Below, piece by piece: positions 1-10,712 of a stretch of DNA of 64,000 bases. Source of the DNA: Leptidea sinapis (taxonomy: Eukaryota > Arthropoda > Insecta > Lepidoptera > Pieridae); NCBI RefSeq assembly GCF_905404315.1, contig NC_066291.1, positions 10,937,501 to 11,001,500 of the forward strand. The letters are read 5' to 3'. Under the pieces are notes generated by a model. The model searched no databases. It was not told where the DNA came from and was given only the letters and a program-made list of their open reading frames with translations. The stretch's first letter is position 1. Every line of letters begins with the position of its first letter. Both the position numbers and the translations under genes were made by a program.

Positions 1-314
1 ATAGTCCATAGAACGCCTTGTCGTCCAGGTTAAAGTGCAAGGCCAAAATATGTTATGATGGTTATTAGACCACACGAATGGACTGATCGGATTGAGTCTG
101 GGCGGTGACATACGTGAGTTTACTCGAATGACCTCTAACTAAATTAAAACTTCTTGACAACCACGACCAGTCTATCAAGGCCGTATCGATCGAGAAGAAC
201 TAGGACATTAAAGAAAATTCTAGCGTGTATACAATGGTAATTACAAATTTAGAGGAATACAATCATTAGGGCTCAAAAAATTATCTATATTTAAGTTAAG
301 TCATAAATTCTTAC
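1..314 (-). other. gcm: start of a further gcm intron (no exon supported)
   Basis: This lies just downstream (minus strand) of the GTAAGA donor at 314. I see no acceptor followed by recognisable gcm coding sequence, although some short open frames exist (for example near 1-130). The next exon is presumed to lie outside the window. Confidence 0.6.
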
Positions 315-656
315 CTCGCTGACTGTCTGGTATTAAAGGTGGTGGTTGCGGGTGTACATTAGCCTTCTGTTGAACTTGTTTATCAGGTTTGACCGTCAAT
401 ATTTTGTCCGCAATGGCCGCCTCTCTCGCGAGCAGTAGCGCTAGCCCTCTGACTCTTCTTCCGGCCCCCAGCGATCTTCGGACTTCACTTGCCCCTTTCG
501 CTTCCGGTCGTGGGTGATCATGAGAGCCTTTGGCTTGGAAGAATATTGCATGTTCTGTGTGGCGCCAGAAATGTGTGACCGGGTAGCCGCAGTGGCCACG
601 GCAAGGTTGAACTTCCAATCTTCCTCCATTGCAGAGACGGTTTGGACACGGTTTAC
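315..656 (-). CDS. gcm: gcm coding exon 3 (predicted numbering): C-terminal half of the GCM domain
   Basis: Continues the GCM domain across a short intron (657-740). Seen: G-KPCPNRLCNGGRLEVQPC, then RGHCGYPVTHFWRH, AIFFQAKG and HDHPRP. These are the Cys/His-rich metal-binding and DNA-contact blocks of the family, all with key Cys and His present. The acceptor is tattgtcag|gtaaacc (656) and the donor is CAGCGAG|gtaaga (315/314). The exon starts by completing a split Gly codon and ends in phase 1. After the domain come about 60 residues rich in Arg, Lys, Pro and Gln, as expected for the poorly conserved region beyond the domain. The remaining coding sequence (transactivation region) and the stop codon must lie left of this window, so the gene is partial here because of the window edge. 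No frameshift or stop was seen. Confidence 0.96.
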
Positions 657-740
657 CTGACAATATAATAAGTATAATGAGTTTCCTAAATTTTTTACAT
701 AAACGAACCTTCGAAAGTAATAATTGGGGAAATTACCTAC
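657..740 (-). other. gcm: gcm intron between the two GCM-domain exons
   Basis: An 84-bp intron with a GTAGGT donor and a TTGTCAG acceptor splits the GCM domain at a Gly codon. It is AT-rich relative to its flanks. Removing it restores the family sequence K-K-Q-Q-G-K-P-C-P-N without gaps. Confidence 0.93.
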
Positions 741-1063
741 CTTGTTGCTTTTTTCTCGCTTTGTCGCATATGGCAGGTCTTAAATGGACTCGTGATCCAT
801 CTGGAAGTCGACACCTGGTGGAGCAGACCAGGACTCCCAAGCAGCTCTTCTTAAGGATATGAACGTTGTGGTTGTTGGTGTTTCTCATGGCCCAACCGGA
901 CGCGTGTCTCCGCGCCTCCTCACAGCCGGGAGGGTACACCCTTCTCACGTGGCCGTCGCACCATTCTCCAAACGTATCGAAGTGTGCCACGCGAGGCACG
1001 ACAGCGTCATTTATGTCCCATTCCGGTGTGGATTGACCCTCTGACATGTCCGCTCTTCTTGAA
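741..1063 (-). CDS. gcm: gcm (glial cells missing) coding exon with N-terminal half of the GCM domain
   Basis: Encodes the first half of a GCM DNA-binding domain, a zinc-containing fold of sequence-specific transcription factors that control glial and hemocyte fate in Drosophila and act in the nucleus. Seen: the run EWDINDAVVPRV, then EWCDGHVRRVY, GWAMRNTNNHNVHILKK, SCLGVLVCS and LRPAICDKARKK, all hallmark GCM blocks. The 3' border is CAACAAG|gtaggt at 741/740 and the 5' border is gatgtttcag| at 1064. The reading frame is open upstream of the internal ATG (1047), coding S-R-R-A-D, so that ATG need not be the start. A start at 6056 is predicted. The split Gly codon at the 3' border (G|GT) matches the next exon exactly. 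Drosophila has two such genes (gcm, gcm2). Only one GCM domain is present here, so gcm is used for the family orthologue. Family assignment is very secure; paralogue identity is inferred. Confidence 0.96.
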
Positions 1064-1639
1064 CTGAAACATCAAATTAAATTAGTTTAATTACTTATTA
1101 GTTAAATACAGATTTTCTATTGTTTTTACATTGGTTTACATTTTTACTCAATTTTACATGACGATAAAACGTATCTAATTTAATAATATTTCATTTAATA
1201 ATATTTTGCTTTTTATTACACTCCTACTTCACAATTAATTCATTAAACAAATGGGTAAAATTGTTAAACAATAAGTACCTACATATTATTACTTAGTAAG
1301 TGACAAACTTTAAATTTTAAGGCGTAGATGTATATATTCGGGGTTGAATATTAAAACATTTCACGAAATGTATCGGTCGGTCTGCTAATGCCCAATTCCA
1401 GTAAGATTTCTAAGAAGCTCCCCCTCTCGAGGCCTTGTTAAGCCAATTACTTTAGAATAGCCCTTCGAAGGGCGACAGATCTCTAATTGGATAAATCGTT
1501 TTGTAAAATACGAAAAAAGCGATCGTTTGTGCAGGTTTGTTAATTTTAAAATATTTATACATTTGTAGATTATAAATTGCAATCTAAACTAAATTTTATT
1601 AATTCAAGGCTTTACTTGCTAAATATGTAAAATTGTTAC

Positions 1640-1721
1640 CTAACTTAAATAGGCATCACGTTTATTAAGTGATTTTAAATCCTATTTTGAATAAATATAG
1701 GTATTTGAATTTGAATTTGAT
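1640..1721 (+). mobile_element. LINE 3' end fragment (family B-like)
   Basis: Contains the AAGTGATTTTAAATCCTATT block and a terminal TTGAATTTGAATTTGA tail, as in the family B copies at 20135 and 35655. It is 5'-truncated with no coding sequence. Confidence 0.6.
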
Positions 1722-1893
1722 GGATCGTTTATATGAAAGGTATTTTCAAAAAATTCGTAATTTAATAAGTAGGTTCGATACGAACTGTACTGAATTTAAG
1801 GAGGATATTCAGGTAGGAATCAGGTATCTCTGGAACAACTAGGGAACTCAGAAAATTTAATAGACCTCACGTACTTTTTGGGGAAGAGGAGGA

Positions 1894-2212
1894 TTTTTTT
1901 TATATGAATTAAGGGACGAGACGAGCAGGACGTTCAGTTGATGTTTCTGATTCGCCCTGCCCATTACAATGCAGGGCCGCTCAGGATTCTTGAAAAACAC
2001 AAAAATACTGACCAGCAATACAATCAAGCAAGTGCTCTTCACCTCGAAACATAAGATGTTAAATCTCATTTGCCCAGTAATTCACAAGCTACGGCGCCCT
2101 TCAGACCGAAACAATAATGTTTACACATTACTGCTTCACGGCAGATATAGGCCCATATGGTATGGTACCCATAATCTAGCCGGCATCCGGTGCAAAGGAG
2201 CCGTTCACTGGT
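1894..2212 (-). mobile_element. retroposon R copy, near full length
   Basis: Oriented by its poly-A tail (T-run at 1894-1900 on the plus strand), it reads from CCAGTG...GGCTCC through GCCGGCTAGATTATGGGTAC and the GGGCGCCGTAG block to CCTGCTCGTCTCGTCCCTTA. The same order is seen in the copies at 16073, 20842 and 60899. No open reading frame is kept. It lies in predicted gcm intron 1. Confidence 0.85.
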
Positions 2213-2247
2213 AAATATAGCACCCATATGGGTCATCTGATAGTATG

Positions 2248-2320
2248 TGACCACCAAGAACAAAATCTTTTGTAACACCAGAGGAATCACAGGAGCGTTG
2301 CGAAGCGTTGCCGACCTTAT
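2248..2320 (-). mobile_element. LINE family A 3' end, short fragment
   Basis: Plus-strand text AACACCAGAGGAATCACAGG AGCGTTGC matches the family A 3' end in reverse. It is heavily truncated, with a small internal duplication of GCGTTGC. Confidence 0.7.
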
Positions 2321-3354
2321 AAACATACTACCTAATGTATGTATACATTATAATTATATGAATTTCAAAACCGAAAACACATAGGTAAGTACCTGCGTGA
2401 TGAACAAGTATCCGGTCCTACCGTTGACAGTCAAATATTTTTTTAACATAGGTATTTAACTTACATACCTACATCCTTTTAAAAGAATTCTAGTCAAAAC
2501 ATAATTTGGTACAAGAATTTTAATTTCTTCTCACGAGCTCTACTTTTTCCGAACATAAAATCGTACCTAGATTACGCACGCAAAACTTATTTGGAGCCTA
2601 TTTGATTTTTATTTGACTTTGAAATTAATAAATTAATTTATTTGAAAAATTGAAGATATTCTTTTCAAACAATTAAAAGTTTTTCCGTAAAAGTTACATC
2701 TTGACATTTTAGCTTAAACATCTTTTATAATAATTAATATAATCCGATGTTTCGTGACCTTTGCAGGCTCACATTTTCAAACTAAACAATTTGTTATTTT
2801 TAAGTGATATCCGTCACTTCTGTAAAAAATTATGGAGGATACGAACCCGCGCTTAGAGATACGCCCCAGCGTTCTTACCGACCAGATCAAAAGTACAAAT
2901 GACGCATGATCCGTAAATCTGATATTTTTGTTCAACTGCTACAACCCAAGATTATTTTGATAGGAATAACTTAATATAAGATATTGTTTGTAATAGATAG
3001 GCAATTATTTTGTAAGAATTTACCTACTTACCTACTTATTATGATTACCTATATCTATATAATAGGGTTATTTTTTTTTATCTAAAACAACTAATTCTAA
3101 TTCTACATTCCTATACAAATATGCCTACCTCAATGTACAACAATATGAACGAGGATATTTCCCTACTCATTCTTCAATAAGCATCAATTAAATCAATTGT
3201 CGTCCCCCAAACACCTCCGTCGTGACAACCCCTGCTTCTATATTTTAATGATTATACAATAACTGGGCTTAGTCATGCTATTAACTTATCAACGAAAATG
3301 AATGGCGGTTATGGATACTTATAACTTGTACTCATTGCAAAGAAGTACGTTTTA

Positions 3355-3475
3355 CCAGTCGGAGGCTCCTTTGCACAGGATGCCGGCTAGATTATGGGTA
3401 CCACAACGGCGCATATGCAGTAATATGTAAGCATTACTGTGTTTCGGTCCGAAGGGCGCCGTAGTACCTAGTAGT
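3355..3475 (+). mobile_element. retroposon R, 5' third
   Basis: Begins at the family 5' end (CCAGTCGGAGGCTCCTTTGC) and runs to GGGCGCCGTAG, then diverges. It is a 3'-truncated copy, unusual for a poly-A retroposon, so a later deletion is likely. Confidence 0.8.
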
Positions 3476-3570
3476 GGTATTTTCATTAACAAAAGGTATT
3501 TTGTACCTACTATACCGTATACTGTACCTACCTATTATAAGGGCTATATTTCAACGGGACATAACGGTGG

Positions 3571-3850
3571 TTTTTTTTATTTGGGGAAAAAGGAGGACAA
3601 ACAAGCGTACGGGTCACCTGTTATTAAGTGATCACCGCCGCTCACATTCTCTTGCAACACCAGAGGAATCACAGGAGCGTTGCCGGCCTTTAAGGAAGGT
3701 GTACGCGCTTATTTTGAAGGTACCCATGTCGTATCGTCCCGGAAACACCGCACAAGGAAGTTCATTTCACAGATTTGTAGTATGTGAAAGAAAGCTCCTT
3801 TAAACCACAGTGTGGAGGACCACCACACATCCAGCTGGTGGTGATATCCG
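3571..3850 (-). mobile_element. LINE family A, 5'-truncated 3' fragment
   Basis: On the minus strand it matches the C-terminal tail (Y-D-M-G-T-F-K region, R-Q-R-S-C-D-S-S-G-V-A) and 3' UTR of the copy ending at 55252. A T-run at 3571-3578 marks the poly-A end. Confidence 0.85.
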
Positions 3851-4382
3851 TATGCAACCTGATATATGATACTATGATCTTCCATCTAGGTATATATGAT
3901 GAAAATAGTCTTGGTTTGAGGCTCAATCACGCCTAAAACTACCATTCGATGCGAAATTTATCCTAGATAGTTTATGGCTATTTTATTGTATTTGTAATAA
4001 GATGAATAAAATTTTATTTATTTCCTTTTTAATTCGCCCAGCGAAGCGGGCGGGAACGACTAGTATATATATCTACAATTACAATTTATTTTCAAATTTA
4101 ATTTAATCGAAGTAAAGGTGTAGGTATCTTAATTTTAGATCGGCTTTAAAATAATATCCGTCCACTGTAACTCTGAATAAAAATAACAAAACAATTACCA
4201 AATAATACAATACTAGTAAAATATTGTTATTAAAAGTGACTAAATTGTAAACGAACTTTGAATACTTTTTAGATCAAAAGAAATTTCAGAATGATGCCGG
4301 ACAATATACCTATTTAGTTACTAATAAGGTGCTGCTTCGAATATCTTTCTACTTACAGAAAATATCGTTATCATTGAAGCAT

Positions 4383-4590
4383 TAATAATTATCCAAATGT
4401 TTTGAGCATTCTTTAGTGTAAATTCCGCCAATACTCGTCATTAAACACGAGACTGTCTCGTGCCAGAGCTTGGCGAGTCAACATCTCTTGAGGATGCCTC
4501 GTGTAGAGCCGAAACACGTGTCGAATTGTTTAAAGCCGAGTATTGGCGGAATTAACACTAAATAAGACTTAAAACATTTGGATAATAATT
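4383..4590. mobile_element. MITE with about 55-bp terminal inverted repeats
   Basis: The left arm (AATTATCCAAATGTTTT ... TTCCGCCAATACTCG) is repeated inverted at the right end (CGAGTATTGGCGGAA ... AAAACATTTGGATAAT). The core carries CTCGTGCCAGAGCTTGGCGA and GAAACACGTGTCGAA, a core I recall from other lepidopteran repeats. It is about 208 bp with no coding capacity. Confidence 0.75.
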
Positions 4591-5318
4591 ATGGATTTCC
4601 GCAAAGTAACGCCTACTTCAATAAATTGTAGCCTATTGTGCCTACTTCATCTGTAGATATCTACTTCAATTTAAGTTTCATAATATCAATAAAAAATAAT
4701 TATCGACTAGAGGTAGGTACCGCGTTCTATTTCACGAGAATAATAATAATATCTAATAAAAATTATGATGCAATAATTTATTTAATGAAAGTATTTTCTT
4801 TTACGTTTATGTTTTATAAATTCAAACAAAAACATTATTTCATTCATAGATTCTATTGTTATACCTGTATGGTATTTATTATTTATCTTTTACAATAAAT
4901 GACACATTAAAATACCTTCAAATATTATTTGCAACATCGCGATTTGTTTAGTCTTTAGGGAATCCAATCAAGGCACGTATTTTTATTATGATATATCCGG
5001 TTTTAATAATAATTAAGTACATTAAGTCGGCTATTATGAAAATAACTATAATAAATAAAAGGAAGGTTTTTTTTGGTCGAGGACTTATATAATATATCAT
5101 TAATTATGTTTCTCATTGCCTGAAAACAAGGAAAAAAACATTCTCTAAAACTGAAAAAAACAAAACAAAAATCCCTAGCTAGTTCGATTTATCGCTCCCG
5201 TTTCTGAGATTCAAATTATGTATACTTATATACATACACGAATTTCTCGTTTAAAGATACCTATTATTAGATATATTATTACTCATATAATATATATCTA
5301 AAGGGCTATTGAGCAGGT

Positions 5319-5545
5319 GCCTCACCTAATGGGAAGTGTAAGCCAAACTATGGCGTGAGCATGCAAAAGGTACCCATGACAGTTGTATCGGTTCGTGAAT
5401 TTCGGGAATACCTGCAGTAACCTGCAGATTATTCCAGAAAGAGCAAGGAAAATTGTTTATTGGAAATCGCGCGGTTGTAGAATGCCAAACATCAGCGTGG
5501 TGCTGGTGAAACATCGACCTCCGAACATTTCCCAACTAAAAATTA
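5319..5545 (-). mobile_element. diverged LINE C-terminal fragment (family A relative)
   Basis: The minus-strand reading contains H-H-A-D-V-W-H-S-T-T-A-R-F followed by W-N-N-L, resembling the H-H-L-D-V-W-R-S-S-T-V-R-F ... L-W-N-E-L block of family A. No intact tail is present. This is an old copy. Confidence 0.5.
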
Positions 5546-6045
5546 ACTAAGTATTTTGTAGCAAAGTACCTACCAGACGACCTCGTCTAAAAATTCCATT
5601 GTTTTTTATTTCTAGCACTATATTCCAGTTTAAGAAACTCGACCAGGTACTCTACATAATAATGGAAATTGATCATTTAAATTAAATAATAATATTAGTG
5701 AAATAATAATCTATATAATCTGGCCCATTGTAGGCTCCTTAATTAATTATAAATACCTACCTATGTAACTACAAAAATACCGCAACTATATCACTTACTA
5801 TAATATTTATAACTCTTGGTCTACTAAAATTCTTTGATATCTTTATATCTATAGATATACTTATATGTGATATCTACTCTACTAATACCCTACTTATTAT
5901 AAGTAAGTATTACCTACCAACCTATTGTAGAGCCATTCATATTAACTGATAGTTTGTAGGCCTTTCATAATTTTTGTAAACTGTAATGTTTTCAAAACCA
6001 AACTTCATCGAAAAGAGAATAGATATTATTAAAATAGGTACTCAC

Positions 6046-6205
6046 AGAATAACCATTTCCGAATATATAAACAGGAACACAATGTCCTAAGAACTATTCA
6101 TAAACCCAGTCCAGTCCATACACAACACTAAAAACTATAATACTTGTAAAAGTACTCAAATAAAAGTACACACGCTGTTTACACGTCGAAAGCTCATAGC
6201 TCACT
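6046..6205 (-). CDS. gcm: predicted gcm first exon (5' UTR plus start codon)
   Basis: On the minus strand an ATG at 6056 in the context CGGAAATGG (A at -3, G at +4) opens M-V-I-L and runs into a donor, ATTCT|GTGAGT (6046/6045). Spliced to the acceptor at 1063, the phase fits exactly (CT + T), giving M-V-I-L-S-R-R-A-D-M-S-E-G-Q and then the GCM domain, so the domain begins about 18 residues from the N-terminus. The 5' limit is placed at a TCAGT initiator (6207-6203); this is a guess. Only 11 nt (6056-6046) are coding. Two or more short upstream ATGs occur in the presumed leader and end before the start codon. Alternatives: translation from the ATG at 1047 with a noncoding leader, or a different first exon elsewhere upstream. 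The phase match is seen; the exon itself is inferred. Confidence 0.5.
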
Positions 6206-6420
6206 GACTTTAACAAGAAAAATAAACACAGGGTTGATTCTCCCCACTCACTCTGTAGGCATAGGGTTAAAATATCAGCCAATTGGAATGCAGTATCCGA
6301 TTCAGACCGCCTACTCGCCAATCACAGTGCGCATCGCAACTACAACGCCAACCAATAGAGAACAATTATTGCGATTTCGAGAAAAGCCTACGTTGGAAAA
6401 TTTTAGATATAAATTCGCCT
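6206..6420 (-). promoter_or_regulatory. candidate gcm core and proximal promoter
   Basis: Directly upstream of the predicted first exon is a block of higher GC with three CCAAT motifs (6279-6283, 6318-6322, 6352-6356), the first overlapping its own inverse (CCAATTGG). An arthropod-type initiator TCAGT lies at 6207-6203 on the minus strand. No convincing TATA box was seen at the expected distance. The block carries no match to the repeats catalogued in this window. Confidence 0.35.
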
Positions 6421-7157
6421 AATTACGTACGTATCATTATGGTTCGATCGATTTTTAGATAGTGAGGATATACTTAAAATATGTTACAGTACTCTAATAT
6501 TATAATGCTTGTATCACTTAGTTATTCGACTAATATACCTTTATTAATAAATTTAAGTTATTATTCATAACTTTATCTATTTGAATATTTTAAATTAAGG
6601 CAATTGGCGGGCAACTTAACATTTACCTTTAAGGCAGTTTAGCATAGGAATCTGTAAAAATTATTTGGGTGAGAAGGTTTCTGTTCGGTAGAGCCTTTTA
6701 TAAGCCGATGTAATATTTGGCTTATGTATTCTAAATCCGTTTTGCAAGATAACAGAGAATTATTGGGTTTACATAGAGACAGTGGCGTAGTTCTATTATG
6801 TGTATTAGAAGCACTGACGGATTAAGACTAAGTACTTGATGTCCTAAGCAATCCATGCCTGTGGGCCCGCCTATCCATATGTCAACTAGAATCGGTCTTT
6901 AATCCTTTACTGCCTAAAACAGATTTTTTTTTGTAAAATAAGATGATGATTAATATTTTTAATTTTGAAAAAGAACGTTCTGCTGAGCAATTTGTAATCA
7001 TAAGCGATAAAAATATACAGGCAAGGCTGTTTCCACATTAGGGAAATGACTGTGGTTTCCCTGATGTGGAAAAATGTGGAGTGGGGATATGACTCTACGT
7101 CGGACTCAATGTCAACTTAAAATATTAAAAAGCGCGAATTTTCAAATTAGTCCTAGA
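6421..7157. other. intergenic, nothing recognised
   Basis: AT-rich sequence upstream of the candidate gcm promoter. No repeat from this window's families and no supportable open frame. Confidence 0.5.
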
Positions 7158-7283
7158 AACTTCCTTAAAGGCCGGCAACGCTCCTGTGATTCCTCTGGTG
7201 TTGCAAGAGATTGTGGGCGGCGGTGATCACTTAACAACAGAAGACCCGTACGCTCGTTTGTCCTCCTATTCCATAAAAAAAAA
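7158..7283 (+). mobile_element. LINE family A 3' end
   Basis: ACTTCCTTAAAGGCCGGCAA through GTGATCACTTAAC and GCTCGTTTGTCCTCC to a poly-A run. It is a 5'-truncated insertion of the last 125 bp or so. Confidence 0.85.
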
Positions 7284-7429
7284 CCATTTGAGTTAATGTA
7301 GTGCTAGTGAATTAGTGTAACACAATATACAAAAAGTGATATTATAAAAGACAAATGATCACAGTGAGTTCTCCTTCATACAGACATAAGAAATGTATTA
7401 ATAGACACATTCTTAGTTTAATCTTCATT

Positions 7430-7603
7430 CTTTTGAAAAGAGAGCAATAAAAGAATGCTGGGAGAGTTTTTGCGCCGCTTCTTCTCTCTCAGAGCGCCAT
7501 TTGTTTCCGAAGCGGTAGTAGTATCTAGTAGTTATTAAAAAAGACATCAAAAAGAATTCTAAAGGAATCAATTTTGAGAAAATAAATGCCTTTTATGCCT
7601 TTT
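7430..7603 (+). mobile_element. LINE family C 3' end
   Basis: GCTGGGAGAGTTTTTGCGCC, GCGCCATTTGTTTCCGAAGC and the tail AATAAATGCCTTTTATGCC are shared with the minus-strand copies at 47945 and 51622. 3' UTR only. Confidence 0.85.
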
Positions 7604-8926
7604 AATCTATCTGGCAGTTTAAGTTGAATTACGCTTTAGCCTCAGTTAAGGCTATAATATAATTTAACATGCAATAAACTACACAGTTTCACGTGTGCCG
7701 ACTGACCTACCCGTAATTAATCTTAAATTATCACTCGTCGCAGACTAAGATACATTGCGGTATTAATATAATTAAATTTATTACGCCCAAGTTTTCTTAT
7801 TTTTTTTTCTTTATTTTTTTTATTAGTTACAAGATAAAATTAGTTATTATTTTATATATTATCTTTATCGCGACGTCACAAAATGGCCCAACGACCAGCG
7901 CTGATTTTCCTTTCCCTTGGGACCATCTTGTGATGTATACGTATAGAAAATAATATTTCACAAATAATCATTTTTATTACATTATTTACATCGTACAAAA
8001 ATAGGTACAGTACAAAATGGTATTAATGGGCTTCATACCTTCGATTGATTTATGTAGACTTACATGCGTCTTTGACCTGGCTACAATTTGGTGACCTCTT
8101 TGGGGAAACTGAAGGATTTGCCTGTGCATGATGATGAATATACCAAGAAGAATAACTACCGGAAATACATCTTGAACAGAGGCACAGTAGACATATTATG
8201 TCGGGGGTGCCACCATCATGGTGAGTCCATCAGATATTTATTTATTTATTTAGATTAACCAGTGGTAATTACAATAATACATTTATAATTATTATGCTAA
8301 TTTACAAGGGTCTTATTACTAAATGCATTACCTTTTAAGGTGAATACCGCATGCTAAATTATGTGTGAAATAGTTATATAAAATAAATATAAGTTATAAA
8401 ACAACCATTCTATAATGTAATGAAATTAAGAAATTAACAAAATCTACTAAACAAGTCAAGATAAACGTGTTAAACAAATCAAGAATACTTATAAATTATT
8501 TATTTACAATACATTTTTGCGAAACCTTGGCAACGACTCACTGAATGGGTCTAAGCATTTATAATCGTTTATAATTTTGCATAATCGCGACACAGGTGAA
8601 TTGATCCCCAAAATAGTTCTGCGAGAAGGTTTTTCAAATAAGTTCACAGGTTTACGTGGGATATATCATTTCCGGTTGTGCAATTTGCTCTTCGATTCAA
8701 TCTTGTACATTTTGATTTCCTTGTATGTCTATATTCTATAGGTAGGTACACTGAAGTATGCTACAGGGCTAGTTCTGGAAAACGAAAAATATAATTATAC
8801 AGTAGAAGTTAATAATGTTAGTAGGCTTCATTTCCTATTCCGTCTAGAATTTAGTGTGCTAAATATTTAATTTTTATTATTGACCCCTCCATTGCCATCT
8901 TTGCTCAAGCGTAGCCAGTTCTCGCA
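7604..8926. other. intergenic, AT-rich, nothing firm
   Basis: Contains poly-T runs (7797-7820) and a TTTATTTATTTA stretch (8238-8254) of the kind often found at old LINE ends, but no piece I can assign. Confidence 0.45.
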
Positions 8927-9310
8927 ATTCAAATTCAAATATTATTCAATGTCGGTTTTAAAGTCATTTATTGAACATCAAACCACTTCCACCACTCATT
9001 CGGAAATATATGCCTCAAACCTTGAAACCTGAGAAGAACTCAGCGGACTTTTTATCTTCTACGTTACAATAAAATTTAATAATTAAATAGGTCGGTCGCT
9101 CCATTCCCGATCTGTGGTATTATTAAGAAAGCCATTTATGTTATTGTGTCATTTACCACAAAAACCTTTCTTAACAGTTCTTTTGAATTTTGCAACATAT
9201 TTGTTTTGTACATACTCTGGAATTTGGTCATTTGTAAAAGTAGTTTAAATCGCCCAATAACCCAACAAGGGTTTCACTAACTCGAAACTGTCGGTCATCC
9301 ATCCAGCGTC
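8927..9310 (-). mobile_element. LINE family B, 3' part
   Basis: Reads in reverse from the AATTCAAATTCAAAT end through the CACTCATTCGGAAAT and CTGAGAAGAACTCAGCG blocks to the region coding the end of the protein (compare 18981-19500). Frames are broken. 5'-truncated. Confidence 0.8.
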
Positions 9311-10020
9311 TATTTGGTCTGCCATCATTCCTTTATCCATCAGTCTAAAGCTAACTTACGTATGTATCTGATTCTACTACTATTAATTTTCCATTAACAT
9401 GCAACGGGCTAAAAAAACCTAAATAGGCTTGTGAAGTGTTAACTCAGAACATTGTTCCGGGTCGCCTCTTTATTTTAAAAACAATTTTTTGCTTCTATTT
9501 CATCGTCCACGTTATACTTTAGTACCTATAGATATGCAGAAGGCAAGCTGATTTGAAAGAGGGGAAGCTATGCGGGTGCGCACGCCACCTACTTATGAGT
9601 GTGTGACTCAAATACGTTACAGCTTATAAATGTATTCATTTTATTTTAACACTTCTACTCGACATTTATAAAATGCCCATGAATTCGTCCGCTTAGATGT
9701 CGTTTACGCGACTATAGAAAAGTGGTTTTATAATTTATTTAGTAATTGCCTAAGTTTCTTCTAACAACAATTAAAAATTCGTCCAACCATTTCGTACATT
9801 AGCAGATTACATAGCCGAAACAAATAGTCTGACAAAAATTAACAAAATCTCCAGAAATGTAAATATGTGTATGGGGTAAAAGTAAACTCGGTAGGTGCTA
9901 AGGTACCGTTTCGAGTTTTCTTTTGCAGTAGATGTTGGGTACCAAATCTCATAATATAAACACAAAAAAATTAACAAAAAAAAAACAACCGACTTAAAAA
10001 AACACTATTCCAAAACAATA
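9311..10020. other. intergenic, nothing recognised
   Basis: Unassigned. It holds one ATGCGGGT at about 9568, which matches the published Gcm-site consensus, but such matches are expected by chance in 64 kb. Confidence 0.4.
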
Positions 10021-10330
10021 GATATAATATGCACTAAGAATAAAAAAAAATGCGTATTATTATACAATCTAATTAATTATTCTAATACTAGTTACAATTA
10101 ATGTTATTTCAGGAATCGGTGACCTACGCCAAGGCCCCACCCTGTCGCCATGACACGTTGCGCGTGCGACACAAGCACATCTCTGATATAGCTATGTATA
10201 TAGGTTTATACCTATCTTGGCTGATACCGACTCCAAAAATAACAATAATTGTAACTAGAATTAGATTAATTAATTAGATTATATAAAAATACGCAATTAT
10301 TTTTTTAGTGTTTAGTGCATAATATATCAT
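10021..10330. mobile_element. palindromic MITE with about 100-bp inverted repeats
   Basis: The left arm (10021-10121: TATGCACTAAGAATA ... CTAGTTACAATTAATG ... CGGT) is inverted at 10226-10330. The core of about 100 bp is GC-rich. A half copy lies at 52728-52797. Confidence 0.75.
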
Positions 10331-10645
10331 GGACATCCGCAACATCGTGCTTAATAAACGTGGTGTCGGCCTTTAAGTTGGAACTAAGTACGGTCTAAGC
10401 CTGAAGGGTAATTAAACTCATATCGATTCGGGTATATGAAACGCCTCTTCATCTTCTCTGCGGTTGTGGCCCACTAATGCATAAGCGTAACATCATTATT
10501 GGCGACTACACCCTGCTCCATGGTGCTGTTTGATCACAAACGAGTATCAACTCGCGTCAAGAATATACTGCGGTTCGTAAATGCGGCAGGGCTTGACGAC
10601 GAGCTATAAGTATGAGTGGCGAACACAATAGTTTAAACCTGGAGG

Positions 10646-10706
10646 CTAATTTTTACACAAGTAAAGTCTGAGCAAAGTCTAAGTACGCTCTATAGATCCT
10701 TAGAGA
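10646..10706 (+). repeat. short dispersed repeat (pairs with 18061-18130)
   Basis: AAGTAAAGTCTGAGCAAAGT ... CTCTATAGATC ... CTTAGAG is shared, with divergence, with 18061-18130. It lies immediately left of the foldback element. Confidence 0.55.
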
Positions 10707-10712
10707 CATAAT

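Larger units (their letters stand above)
1064..6045 (-). other. gcm: predicted gcm intron 1, repeat-laden
   Basis: If the first exon call is right, this 4,982-bp interval is the first intron. It holds a B-like LINE 3' end (about 1640-1721), two R retroposon pieces, family A LINE pieces at 2248-2320, 3571-3850 and 5319-5545, and a MITE (4383-4590). Of the rest, 1085-1640, 2330-3350, 3860-4380 and 4600-5310 are AT-rich, and I see nothing supportable in them. Confidence 0.45.

Noticed and set aside
1..130. A further gcm exon at the very left edge
   Set aside because: Short open frames exist on the minus strand but there is no acceptor in the right place and no recognisable similarity.
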